The notes under the pieces are model-generated. The model made no database searches, had not been told where the DNA came from, and saw only the letters and a program-made list of their open reading frames with translations. This document shows positions 1-8,113 of a stretch of DNA of 64,000 nucleotides, piece after piece (position 1 is the first letter of the stretch; each line of letters opens with the position of its first letter). The stretch is taken from positions 94,377 through 158,376 of the forward strand of contig JAAFIF010000007.1 of NCBI GenBank assembly GCA_013298625.1, read 5' to 3'. This DNA is from Myxococcales bacterium (GTDB taxonomy: Bacteria > Myxococcota_A > Polyangia > Polyangiales > Ga0077539). The position numbers were made by a program, and so were the translations under genes.

Positions 1-306
1 CACGATCTCTCTCGCGCGCGGAACGAACAGCGCGCGCCCCGGCGTCAGATAGTCCTCGATCATGTCGACCACGACGACCGCTCGTCGTGGCTGCACGGGT
101 CGCGCGTCGATGGCGGCGAGCAAGCGCTCGCGAAGCGCGCTCGACGGCTGCACGATCGGGCTCGTCGCGAGGCCGAACTCAGCCAGCGCCTCGCGCTTGG
201 CCGCCACTTCAGCGGTGACCACATCGTTCGCAACGACGGCGTCGAGCACGCGCTGCGGCGTCGTGCTCAGGGCCAGATCGAGCGTCGGGTCATCCGTGGG
301 GTCCAT
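1..306 (-). CDS. Isochorismatase-like cysteine hydrolase, 3' part cut off by window edge
   Basis: Reading the minus strand from the ATG at 304-306 gives an uninterrupted frame of 102 codons to the window edge. The last 30 visible residues (VVVVDMIEDYL, then PGRALFVPRAREIV) match the first strand and catalytic-Asp region of the isochorismatase/nicotinamidase fold, where the Asp belongs to the Asp-Lys-Cys triad. Lys and Cys would lie beyond the edge. The first 70 residues are not part of that fold. They include AEFGLATSPIVQPSSALRER, which resembles the linker at the end of zinc-finger anti-sigma domains, but no HxxxCxxC is visible. The gene is divergent from the HupE-like gene, with about 29 bp between starts. 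The hydrolase fold is likely; the substrate is unknown. Confidence 0.7.
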   Translation of the reverse strand, partial: MDPTDDPTLDLALSTTPQRVLDAVVANDVVTAEVAAKREALAEFGLATSPIVQPSSALRERLLAAIDARPVQPRRAVVVVDMIEDYLTPGRALFVPRAREIV

Positions 307-335
307 CGCGGTGCGTTCGTCGGGCGAAAGACAGT

Positions 336-1547
336 GTGTCACGACCGATCGCGCCCACGCCACTGCTCTCGTTGCCCGTTGAAGCGCTGTACGCTCTGGT
401 GCCGTCCGTGGATTTCGTTCGTGTCATCGTCGCTGCGGTCGCGTTCGCGACAAGCAGCATTTGCGCGTCTTCGTCGGCGTTTGCGCACGACACTTCGGTG
501 GCCTTTCTCGACCTTGCAGTGGACGGGCGGGCGGTCGACGTCGAGGCAAAGATCCACGGCGACGACCTCGGCGCGCCGATCGGCCGATCGCCGCTCGAGC
601 GGCCGACGCAGCAAGCCGCGCTCGAACGCTCGGAGCGCGCGGCCCGCTACGTCGCCGCCCGGCTGCAAATCGCGCAAGACGGCCGCCCGTGCCCGCTCGA
701 GTCTGTCGGACAAGCGTCGGCTCAGCCGCTCGAATCGCCTGCATTTCGTCTGGTGCTTCGATTTCGTGTGCGCTGCCCGCGCGTGATCGACGAGCTCGCG
801 ATCCGCGACGATCTCTTCTTCGACATCGACGACAACCACCGCGCGTTCGCGAAGGTCCGCGCCTTCGGCGCGACGCACGAGAAGGTCTTCGCCGTGTACG
901 ACCGGGCGATGCGCGTGCACGGCAGCCCGTCCACGACCGCGGTCCTGCGGCAATATGTCGCGCTCGGCGTCGAGCACATCGCGACGGGCTACGACCACCT
1001 CGCGTTCTTGCTCGCGCTGCTCTTGGCGCTCGCGTCCAACGGCACGCGCGCGGGGCTGCGACCGGCGCTGGCGGTGGTCACGTCATTTACGCTCGCGCAC
1101 TCGATCACGCTCGCCCTCGCCGCGCTCGGCCTCGTGCGCCCGGCGGTCCGCTACGTCGAGAGCACGATCGCGCTGTCCATCGCCCTGGTCGCAGCGGTGG
1201 ACCTCGTCGGCGCGCTGCGCGAGCGCGCGTCGCGAGCGCCCAAGGCCGCGCTGAGGGCGGCGCTGGGATTTGGCTTCGGCCTCGTGCACGGGCTCGGCTT
1301 CGCAGGGGCGCTCGGCGAGCTCGGCCTCCCGCGCCGCGCCATGGTGCGCGCGCTCGCGGCGTTCAACGTCGGCGTCGAGCTCGGGCAGCTGTGCGTCGCG
1401 GGGCTGGTGTTTCCGCTGCTCGGCGCGGTCGCGAGCTGGCTCGCCGGTCGCCCGCGCGCCTACGACCGCCGCGTGCTCGCGCCGATCAGCGCCGCGCTCG
1501 TCGCGCTCGGGCTGTATTGGTTCGTCCAACGGATCGTCGCGCGATGA
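336..1547 (+). CDS. HupE/UreJ-family membrane protein
   Basis: A 403-residue inner-membrane protein. A probable signal peptide (hydrophobic stretch ending ASSSAFA before HDT) precedes a soluble extracytoplasmic part of about 150 residues. Then come at least six membrane segments with the HupE/UreJ hallmarks GVEHIATGYDHLAFL, TSFTLAHSITL and FGLVHGLGFAGAL. In this family the conserved His/Asp residues are thought to bind metal, and some members are linked to nickel or hydrogenase/urease loci. No such genes are nearby, so the cargo is unknown. The GTG at 336 gives a 50-residue leader; in-frame GTGs at 399 and 408 would put the signal peptide closer to the N-terminus and are plausible. The next gene starts 61 bp downstream on the same strand. 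Confidence 0.8.
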   Translation: MSRPIAPTPLLSLPVEALYALVPSVDFVRVIVAAVAFATSSICASSSAFAHDTSVAFLDLAVDGRAVDVEAKIHGDDLGAPIGRSPLERPTQQAALERSERAARYVAARLQIAQDGRPCPLESVGQASAQPLESPAFRLVLRFRVRCPRVIDELAIRDDLFFDIDDNHRAFAKVRAFGATHEKVFAVYDRAMRVHGSPSTTAVLRQYVALGVEHIATGYDHLAFLLALLLALASNGTRAGLRPALAVVTSFTLAHSITLALAALGLVRPAVRYVESTIALSIALVAAVDLVGALRERASRAPKAALRAALGFGFGLVHGLGFAGALGELGLPRRAMVRALAAFNVGVELGQLCVAGLVFPLLGAVASWLAGRPRAYDRRVLAPISAALVALGLYWFVQRIVAR

Positions 1548-1608
1548 TTTGCGGTACAACGCACCGTCCGGCCCGCGCGCCTCTGCGCCCGCCGCGCTCG
1601 ATCGATCG

Positions 1609-4164
1609 ATGACGGTCCCTCTGCAACGGCGGGCGCAAGCGCCCTGGCTCATCGCGCTGGTCGCGATCGCCGCGCTCTTCGTCGCGCACGCGAGCCGCCG
1701 TTGGGGAGCGATCACGCCGGACGTCGCCGTCACCGTCGCGTACGCGCAAAACCTCGCCGACGGCCATGGCCTCGTGCTCAACGTCGGCGCAGAGCGCGTC
1801 GAGCGCGCGCCCAGCTTGTTGTGGACCGTCGCGATCGCGCCCGCGTCGGCGCTCGGGCTGTCGCCGCTCTCCTTTGCGCGCACGCTCGGCGCGGCGCTCG
1901 CGACGATGGCGATCGTGCTCGTGGCGTTCGTTCCGTCGCAGATGCGCGGGCGGGCGCCGCGGTGGCTCGACCTGCTCGCGCCGCTCGTGTGCGGGTCGAT
2001 GGCCAACTACGCGATCGCTGCGGCGTCGGGCGCTGAGCACGGGCTGCTCGCTGCGCTCACCGCCGCCGCGCTGCTCGCCCTCGCGCGAGAAGAGCGCGAC
2101 GCCGAAGCGTACCCCTGGTCCGCGCTGTGGCTGGTGCTGGCCTTCGTCGCGAGGCCCGACGCAGCGCTCTTCGCATTCGCGATCGGCGCTGCAAAACTCC
2201 TGAGAAACCTCGCGCCCAAGCGACCGCGCCGCCAAGACGTGCTCTGGGTGATCACGCTCGCCACCGGGCTCTTCGGGTTCACCCTCTTTCGTCTCGCGTA
2301 CTTCGCCGCTGTGCTTCCCGCTGCGTACGGCGTCGAACACTACAGCGTGCGCAGCGCGGTCTTCGTCGGCCGCGCAGAGGCACTCGAGCACAGCTCTCGG
2401 TGGCTCGCTGAGCACAAGCTCTCGACGCTCGCGTGGCTCGCCGTCGCCGCGCTCTTCGGACCGAGCCCCCATGCAGCGCGGATCGCCATCGTCGCCAGCG
2501 CCGCGCTCGCCATGCTCTCGACGCCCGCCTTCGGCCGCGCGGCGCCCGATCACAGGGCGCTCGCCACGGCGGCGCTGCTGCTCTCGCTCGTCATCGGCGA
2601 AGGCGCGCGATCGGCCGCGATCGCAGCGTCGTGGCTCGCGCCTCGGGCCTCGCGCCCGCTCGTGCGCGCGGCCGTCTCGACCATCGCGGCGTTCTCGATC
2701 GCGTGGAGCGCGTCGCGCTCGATCGCCACCGGCGCGACGACGATCACACAGAGCCCTCCTACGCTCTCGCCCACGGTCACCCGCGCCCTCGCGATCGACG
2801 GTCGCCCGACGCTGTTCGCCTGCGGCGACGAGCCTCGGCCGTACGACGGGCGCTTCGTCGAGTCCGAGCTGCACGAAGCCTCTCTGTCCGCGCTCGGCGA
2901 CGTCGGTCACGAGCTGCCCGAGCTCATCCACGCCCGCGACTCGTGCGCTGCGGCGCGGCCGATCATGGACGCGCTCTATCTGCGAATCGGCTCGTCGAAC
3001 GCGTTCGTTCATCGCGGGCTCGTCGCCTCGCCGTACGCCGTGTGCGCGCGCCGCATCCGCGCGGCGATCGACGGCGCCCCAGACGGCGTCACGCTGTCGC
3101 ACGCGCGCATCGCGCCCGGCGCGACGCTGCTCGTCGAGCTCTCGCTCTCGCGACTCTCCGCGACGAGGACGTCGGTGACCGTGATCGACGATCGCGCCGC
3201 CGTCGTCGCGAGCGCAGAGATCATCGCGTTCGGCGGCCTGATCGACGGCGAGCGACTGCTGCCCGGTGAGCGCCCGCGGGTGCGCGTCGCCGTGCGCGCT
3301 CCGCGCGAGGGACGATACGCGCTTCGATGGACCCGAGAAGACGGCGCGTCGGTCGCGCTCGGCTCGCTCATCGTCGCCCGCGCGTCGAGCGACGACGAGC
3401 GAGCTGAGCAAGACATCGCGCGGATGATCGCTGAAGATCGCTTCGATCAGGGATGGACCTACGCGCGCGCTCTCTCGCTGCGGATCGCGGCGGACCCGCT
3501 CGATCAGCGGGCGCGCGACTCCCTCTCGCGCTTCACCCGAGCGATGGCAGAGCGCGCGCGCGCTGCAGCGGACGGCGGAGCGCTGTCCGTCGCGGCGTCG
3601 ATCGCGCAGTCCGCGCGGGCCCTCGCGCCCTTCGATCGCGCGACGCAGTCGCTCTGCGGCGAAGTGGCCGAGCGCCTCGCCGACGCGGCGGTCGACGCCG
3701 AGCGCGGCCGAGACTGGCCCCGCGCGTTCGAGCTCGCTTCGAGCGCGGTGCGCATCGACCCGAGGCGCAGCTGGTCGCGACGACGCGCCGAAGCGCTGCG
3801 CGCCAGACGTGTACCCACCGCCGCGCCAGGCCCGCAGATCATCTACCGGGACGCCGCCGAAGCGCTCGCGTCCGGAGACGCAGCGGACCTCGATCGCGTG
3901 ATCGTGCGCATGGCCGACGCAGGCTATCAGGTCGAGGCAGCGCGCCTCGCAGAGCGGGCGGCGCACACGCCAAGAGATCCGCACGCGCGCGTCGCCGTGG
4001 CGCGAGGGCTCGTCTCGCAGGCGCGAGCGCGGGAGGCGGTGGCGTTGGTGAGCGGCGTTCCGTGCAGAGAGGCGAGGGATGTGGAGGTGACCCGCGCGCT
4101 GCGCGCGATCATGGGCGCGAGCGCGTATCGCCCGTTCGATGAGGCGTGCTCGCAGCCACGCTGA
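1609..4164 (+). CDS. GT-C family glycosyltransferase-like membrane protein with C-terminal helical domain
   Basis: 851 residues. The first ~450 form a polytopic membrane domain. Just after the first helix it carries ITPDVAVTVAYAQNLADGHG followed by GAERVERAPSLLWT, the usual GT-C signature (DxxxTxxYAxNLAxGhG, ERVEGxTSPLWT). These enzymes use polyprenyl-phosphate sugars to glycosylate lipids or proteins on the outer face of the inner membrane. The usual Asp-Asp pair before the YAxN motif is reduced to a single Asp. The last 400 residues are soluble: a beta-rich stretch, then Ala/Arg-rich helical hairpins that resemble degenerate TPRs. The ATG at 1609 was chosen because residues read upstream in this frame are shadow of the HupE gene. 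It converges on elbB with an 18-bp gap. Acceptor unknown. Confidence 0.7.
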   Translation: MTVPLQRRAQAPWLIALVAIAALFVAHASRRWGAITPDVAVTVAYAQNLADGHGLVLNVGAERVERAPSLLWTVAIAPASALGLSPLSFARTLGAALATMAIVLVAFVPSQMRGRAPRWLDLLAPLVCGSMANYAIAAASGAEHGLLAALTAAALLALAREERDAEAYPWSALWLVLAFVARPDAALFAFAIGAAKLLRNLAPKRPRRQDVLWVITLATGLFGFTLFRLAYFAAVLPAAYGVEHYSVRSAVFVGRAEALEHSSRWLAEHKLSTLAWLAVAALFGPSPHAARIAIVASAALAMLSTPAFGRAAPDHRALATAALLLSLVIGEGARSAAIAASWLAPRASRPLVRAAVSTIAAFSIAWSASRSIATGATTITQSPPTLSPTVTRALAIDGRPTLFACGDEPRPYDGRFVESELHEASLSALGDVGHELPELIHARDSCAAARPIMDALYLRIGSSNAFVHRGLVASPYAVCARRIRAAIDGAPDGVTLSHARIAPGATLLVELSLSRLSATRTSVTVIDDRAAVVASAEIIAFGGLIDGERLLPGERPRVRVAVRAPREGRYALRWTREDGASVALGSLIVARASSDDERAEQDIARMIAEDRFDQGWTYARALSLRIAADPLDQRARDSLSRFTRAMAERARAAADGGALSVAASIAQSARALAPFDRATQSLCGEVAERLADAAVDAERGRDWPRAFELASSAVRIDPRRSWSRRRAEALRARRVPTAAPGPQIIYRDAAEALASGDAADLDRVIVRMADAGYQVEAARLAERAAHTPRDPHARVAVARGLVSQARAREAVALVSGVPCREARDVEVTRALRAIMGASAYRPFDEACSQPR

Positions 4165-4182
4165 AGGGCACGCGCGGGGCGG

Positions 4183-4848
4183 TCAGAGCTCGAGCGCGGC
4201 GCGGATCGCGCGGTCGATTCCGTCGCTCACCACGGCGATGTCGCTCGAAGCCGAGGACGCCGGCGTGCTCGCGACGCGCAGGTCGCGATCGATCACCGCC
4301 GCCTTGGCCTCGCAGCGCACGACGGTCGCGCCCCACGAAGCGCAGTCTGCGTCGAGCATCGCGTCCCACCCGAGCGCGACCTTTACGCGCTGCGCGCCGA
4401 GCGCGCGAGCGACGAGTACGTTGCCCATGCACATCGACGCGATCGGCGCCCTTCGCGCGCGAACCGCGTCGATCAGCGCAGCGACAGAGCGCTCGACCTT
4501 CGCGCCGCGCGCGCGAAACGCGTAGTCGCACAGCGATTTGACCGCGCCGAAGCCGCCGGGGATCACCAGCGCTTCGACCGTGGCGAGGTCGAGCTTGGCG
4601 AGCGACTCGACGGGCCCTCGCGCGATGCGCGCGCTCTCGACGAGCACGCTGCGCGTCTCGATCGTGCTGACGTCGCCGCGCTGATGATCGACGACGTGCG
4701 CTTGCGCGATGTCCGGCGCGCAGAAGCCCACAGCGACGCCGAGGCGCGCGAGCGAGAGCTCGACGAGGGCGGCCTCGTGCAGCTCGGTTCCGTCGTGCAG
4801 GCCTGCGCCCGAGAGCAGGACCCACGCCTTTCGCTTGTGCTTGAGCAT
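4183..4848 (-). CDS. elbB: ElbB/ES1-type DJ-1/PfpI superfamily protein
   Basis: 221 residues with the ES1 (GATase1-like) layout. The N-terminus has LLSGAGLHDGTELHEAAL, the centre IPGGFGAVKSLCDYAF, and the nucleophile elbow is PIASMCMGNVLV with the conserved Cys. E. coli ElbB was named for a role in isoprenoid metabolism and has been reported to have glyoxalase activity; its physiological role is uncertain. The ATG at 4846-4848 begins MLKHKRKAW and matches the family's short N-terminus. It is the last gene of a five-gene leftward run, 17 bp after the tail-anchored protein. Family assignment is secure; function is not. Confidence 0.85.
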   Translation of the reverse strand: MLKHKRKAWVLLSGAGLHDGTELHEAALVELSLARLGVAVGFCAPDIAQAHVVDHQRGDVSTIETRSVLVESARIARGPVESLAKLDLATVEALVIPGGFGAVKSLCDYAFRARGAKVERSVAALIDAVRARRAPIASMCMGNVLVARALGAQRVKVALGWDAMLDADCASWGATVVRCEAKAAVIDRDLRVASTPASSASSDIAVVSDGIDRAIRAALEL

Positions 4849-4865
4849 CACGTGCCTCTGTGCCC

Positions 4866-5723
4866 TCAACGCTGAGAGACGCGCCACACGAAGAAGAGCA
4901 CCGCGAGCAAGAAGAACGCGCCCACGAAGAGCAGCGGCTTTCGGCCCTCGATCGCCTTGGCCCGCCGCGGCTCGAGCGACTCTTCGCCGTCGTTGTGCGT
5001 GCGGTCCGCGGCGTCACCGTCGAGCACCGTGCGGTCGGCTCCGTCGTGGGCGGGCTCCTCGCCGCCGTGCCCATGAAGCTCGCCCTCGTCGCCGTGCGAC
5101 GGCCCGATCGGAAGCGACGCCAGCGAGCCGAGCCGCGGCGGCGGCGGCAGCTTCGACGGAAGCGGAGTCATGTCGGCGACCGTGGCCGTGGCCTGATGGG
5201 ACGCGATGGGCGCGCCGTCGGGCTCGGTGTCGACGCTCGAGGCGAGCGCCGACGGAGCGTCGCTCTGCGCGACGGTCGGCATCGGCGCGGGCGCGCTCAC
5301 CCGATCGCTGGGGGGATCCTTGGCGACCTCGCGAACGAGCCGCGCCACCACGCGCCGCGCCGCGCCGCGGTTGAGCGGGACGAGCAGCGCCTCGAGCTCG
5401 CTCGTCGCCGACGAGACCTTCAAGATCGAACCGTCTTCGGTGCGGCGAACGAACTCGCGCACCGTCGCGGGCAGCGGCTCGCACAGCGCGCTCACGATCT
5501 GCCCGAGCGTTCGAACCGCGAGCGTCTCGCTGCTCGTGTCGCACTGCGTGACGTCCACCCTGCCCTCGGCGTCGATGGTCACCACCGCGGCCGAGAGCGA
5601 GCGAGGGACGGCGGCGACGGCCTCGGCGCACTCGAGCGCGAGAAACAATGCGCTCTCAGAAGCGAGCGGAGTTCCGCGGCGACGGAGCCCTGTGGCCAGA
5701 GCGTCGAGAGAGACCGAACCCAT
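4866..5723 (-). CDS. Tail-anchored protein of unknown function
   Basis: 285 residues with no recognised catalytic motif. Residues 1-135 are a compact alpha/beta region beginning MGSVSLDALATGLRRRGTPL; its opening helix and the later TIDAEGRVDV strand recall the N-lobe of degenerate kinase-like domains in myxobacteria, but no ATP-binding residues are visible. Residues 135-255 are a Pro/Ala/Ser then His/Asp/Glu-rich linker. A single membrane helix (PLLFVGAFFLLAVLFFVWR) sits four residues from the C-terminus, so the folded part should face the cytoplasm. It lies between hisF (60 bp upstream) and elbB (17 bp downstream) and is probably co-transcribed. The gene is real by codon pattern; a pseudokinase origin is only a guess. 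Confidence 0.65.
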   Translation of the reverse strand: MGSVSLDALATGLRRRGTPLASESALFLALECAEAVAAVPRSLSAAVVTIDAEGRVDVTQCDTSSETLAVRTLGQIVSALCEPLPATVREFVRRTEDGSILKVSSATSELEALLVPLNRGAARRVVARLVREVAKDPPSDRVSAPAPMPTVAQSDAPSALASSVDTEPDGAPIASHQATATVADMTPLPSKLPPPPRLGSLASLPIGPSHGDEGELHGHGGEEPAHDGADRTVLDGDAADRTHNDGEESLEPRRAKAIEGRKPLLFVGAFFLLAVLFFVWRVSQR

Positions 5724-5783
5724 CGGAGGGCCGCAGTTCTACCCTATCGATCAACGCAAGTGGGGCACCGACGACCGTGACCG

Positions 5784-6560
5784 CTACGCTCGCGTGCTCA
5801 ATCCCGCCGTCGCGAGGTGTGCGCGGGCCTGCGCGATGGTGAATCGCCCGTCGTGAAAGATGCTCGCCGCGAGCGCCGCGTCCGCGCCGCCGCCTCCCCG
5901 CGCCGCGGGGACGAGCCCCTCGACCAGGTGATCGAGCGTCCCGACTCCTCCCGACGCGATCACCGGCACCGCCACGGCGCCCGTCACCGCCCGAAGCAAC
6001 GCCAGATCGTAGCCTTCGCCCGTCCCGTCCCGGTCCATGCTGGTGAGCAGGATCTCTCCCGCTCCCCTGCCCGCGCCCTCTCGCGCCCACGCGACGACAT
6101 CGACCCCGGTGCCCTTGCGTCCGCCGTGGGTGAAGACCTCCCACCCTCCGTCCGCGCGGCGCCGCGCGTCGATGGCCAGCACGAGCACTTGCGTGCCGTA
6201 CGCGCGGGCGACCTCGTCGATCAGCGTGGGATTCTGCACGGCAGCGCTGTTAACTGACACTTTGTCAGCCCCTGCGCGAAGCAGCTCGTCCACGTCCGCT
6301 CGGCTCTTGACGCCGCCGCCGACGGTGAGCGGGACGAAGAGCGCGTCCGCGGTCTTGCGCACGACGTCGAGCATGGTCTTGCGGCCCTCGTGAGAGGCCG
6401 AGATGTCGAGCAAGCACAGCTCGTCGGCGCCCCCCTCGTCGTAGGCCCTGGCGCACTCGACCGGGTCCCCTGCGTCGCGCAAATTCTCGAAGCGGACGCC
6501 CTTCACCACGCGCCCGTCGCGCACGTCCAGGCACGGAATAATTCTCCTCGCGACACCCAT
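5784..6560 (-). CDS. hisF: Imidazole glycerol phosphate synthase cyclase subunit HisF
   Basis: 258 residues, the usual HisF length. It is a beta/alpha barrel that, with HisH, converts PRFAR and glutamine-derived ammonia into IGP and AICAR in histidine biosynthesis. Both catalytic aspartates are visible: [16 protein letters not shown] near the N-terminus and LAIDARR near residue 130. The phosphate-binding stretches LTVGGGVKS and IASGGVGT are present. No hisH, hisA or other his gene lies in the window, so this is a detached his gene. It sits 30 bp after the VWA gene and 60 bp before the tail-anchored gene in the leftward run. The loop before the C-terminal [15 protein letters not shown] is slightly longer and Gly-rich compared with typical HisF. 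Confidence 0.96.
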   Translation of the reverse strand: MGVARRIIPCLDVRDGRVVKGVRFENLRDAGDPVECARAYDEGGADELCLLDISASHEGRKTMLDVVRKTADALFVPLTVGGGVKSRADVDELLRAGADKVSVNSAAVQNPTLIDEVARAYGTQVLVLAIDARRRADGGWEVFTHGGRKGTGVDVVAWAREGAGRGAGEILLTSMDRDGTGEGYDLALLRAVTGAVAVPVIASGGVGTLDHLVEGLVPAARGGGGADAALAASIFHDGRFTIAQARAHLATAGLSTRA

Positions 6561-6590
6561 CGGATGCCCGCCAGGGTAGTGCGAATTCGC

Positions 6591-8039
6591 TCAATACCCT
6601 AGGGAGTTGAACGCGTCCGCGTTGGCCCCGAGCGCCGCAGCGCGGCCTGCCGAGGGTCGGCGAACGGCGTCTTCCGCGCGCGCACGCGAGCGCCGCACAC
6701 CCTCCACCTGCCGCGAGATGTTGTCTCGCACGCTCGATGGCGCGCTGGATGCGACCGCTTGCACCTGGCGCAGCTGCGCTTCGACGCGCTCGAACTCCTG
6801 CGCGGCTTGCGCGGCCTGCCCCTGGTTGAGCAGCTGCACCGCGCGAAGCTGGGACTGCGCTGCGTCGTTGGAGGCGATCATCGCGGCGACCCGCGCGTCC
6901 TGCGCCCCAGCCGCCTGGGCGGCGGCCCGATTCGTCGTCGCGTTGACGGTGAGCGCAACTTGCTGCGTGCGCTCGGCGCGCGCTCCGTTGACGTCTCGGT
7001 ACACCAGCCGCGCGGTCGCGACGGGCATCGCGCCCTCGCGCTGCGCGCTCACGCGGGTGCGCACGAGCAGCTCGCGGTGCTGCCCAGAGAAGAGGGCGCC
7101 GAGGGGGACTCGGAGCTTTCCGTCGCTCTGCCGCTGAAACTGCGCGCTCTCGACGCCGATGAGCTCTTGCCCCGGCGCGGGCGTGAGCTCGACGTACGCG
7201 TCTGTCGCGCTCGTGTGCGAGAGCCGATCGAACTCGGTCTGAAGGATCTGCGCCATCTGCGAGGGCTGCTCCAAGTGATAGAGCCTGCCGGACGAGCGCA
7301 TCGCGAGCGCGCCCAACGTGCGCTCGTCGTACTGAAGCCCCACGCCGATCGCGCTCACTTGCACGTTGTGGTCAGTGCCTTGCGCAGCGAGCGCCCCGAG
7401 CTCTTCGGGCGAGCTCGGCCCGACGTTGGCCATCCCGTCGGAGATCACGATCACGCGCCGAACCGCGTGCGTCGGGGGAGCGCCCATCGCGCGGGCTTCG
7501 CCGGCCTGGAGGCCCGCGTAAAGGTTGGTTCCGCCCATGGTCTGCATGCGCGAGATCGCCTGCATCAATCCGCCCCGAGATTGCTGCGAGATCGCCGTCG
7601 GCGGCGCGTACTCGTACACAGCATCGCTGAACGCGTAGATCGACACGATGTCTCCCTCGCGCAGCGTCTCGAGCAAGCTCGTCGCGGCCATCTTCGCGTG
7701 ATCGAGCCGGCTCTCGGACGCCATCGAGCCCGAGCAGTCGATCACCAGCGCCAGATCCAGCGGCGCGCGCGCCACCTGCTGCCCTTGAGGCACGTCGATC
7801 CAGAAGCCCAAGTGTGTCTCGGTCGCGCCTCCGACGGCGACCGCGTTGACGCCCGCGGCGCCGCCGAACCAACCCTGCACGCTCACGTTGACCTGCGCTC
7901 GCAGGGTCTGCGCAGGGGCGATCTGCTCAGAACCCGCGGCCTGCGTGACGACCGTCGCTACTTGCACCTCGCTGGCCGGTCGCGCGCAATGGGCGACCGT
8001 CAACGCGAGGGCGGCACTCAACCACCGCTGCGCTCTCAT
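6591..8039 (-). CDS. Exported von Willebrand factor A domain protein
   Basis: 482 residues from the ATG at 8037-8039 (MRAQRWLSAALAL). A hydrophobic signal runs to a Cys in AHCARP; His at -1 makes it a poor lipobox. A beta-rich region leads into a VWA domain with an intact MIDAS start DCSGSM, a later MGGTNLYAGL for the Thr ligand, and VIVISDGMANVG. The second half is beta-rich and ends in a helical Gln/Ala/Arg-rich region (residues ~390-470). The layout resembles YfbK-like VWA proteins. It lies 74 bp downstream of a MoxR-like ATPase gene; MoxR-VWA pairs are a common chaperone-like partnership. The protein is predicted extracytoplasmic while MoxR proteins are cytoplasmic, so direct partnership is not assured. 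Confidence 0.85.
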   Translation of the reverse strand: MRAQRWLSAALALTVAHCARPASEVQVATVVTQAAGSEQIAPAQTLRAQVNVSVQGWFGGAAGVNAVAVGGATETHLGFWIDVPQGQQVARAPLDLALVIDCSGSMASESRLDHAKMAATSLLETLREGDIVSIYAFSDAVYEYAPPTAISQQSRGGLMQAISRMQTMGGTNLYAGLQAGEARAMGAPPTHAVRRVIVISDGMANVGPSSPEELGALAAQGTDHNVQVSAIGVGLQYDERTLGALAMRSSGRLYHLEQPSQMAQILQTEFDRLSHTSATDAYVELTPAPGQELIGVESAQFQRQSDGKLRVPLGALFSGQHRELLVRTRVSAQREGAMPVATARLVYRDVNGARAERTQQVALTVNATTNRAAAQAAGAQDARVAAMIASNDAAQSQLRAVQLLNQGQAAQAAQEFERVEAQLRQVQAVASSAPSSVRDNISRQVEGVRRSRARAEDAVRRPSAGRAAALGANADAFNSLGY

Positions 8040-8113
8040 GGGGACCTCTGCGAGCACCAGACGCAGAGCCCCCGTCGCGCGGTCTAAAAATCTTGCCGCC
8101 GCGCTCCGATGCG

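Noticed and set aside
62..382. 106-codon plus-strand frame
   Set aside because: Antisense to the isochorismatase-like gene and Arg/Ser/Thr-rich.
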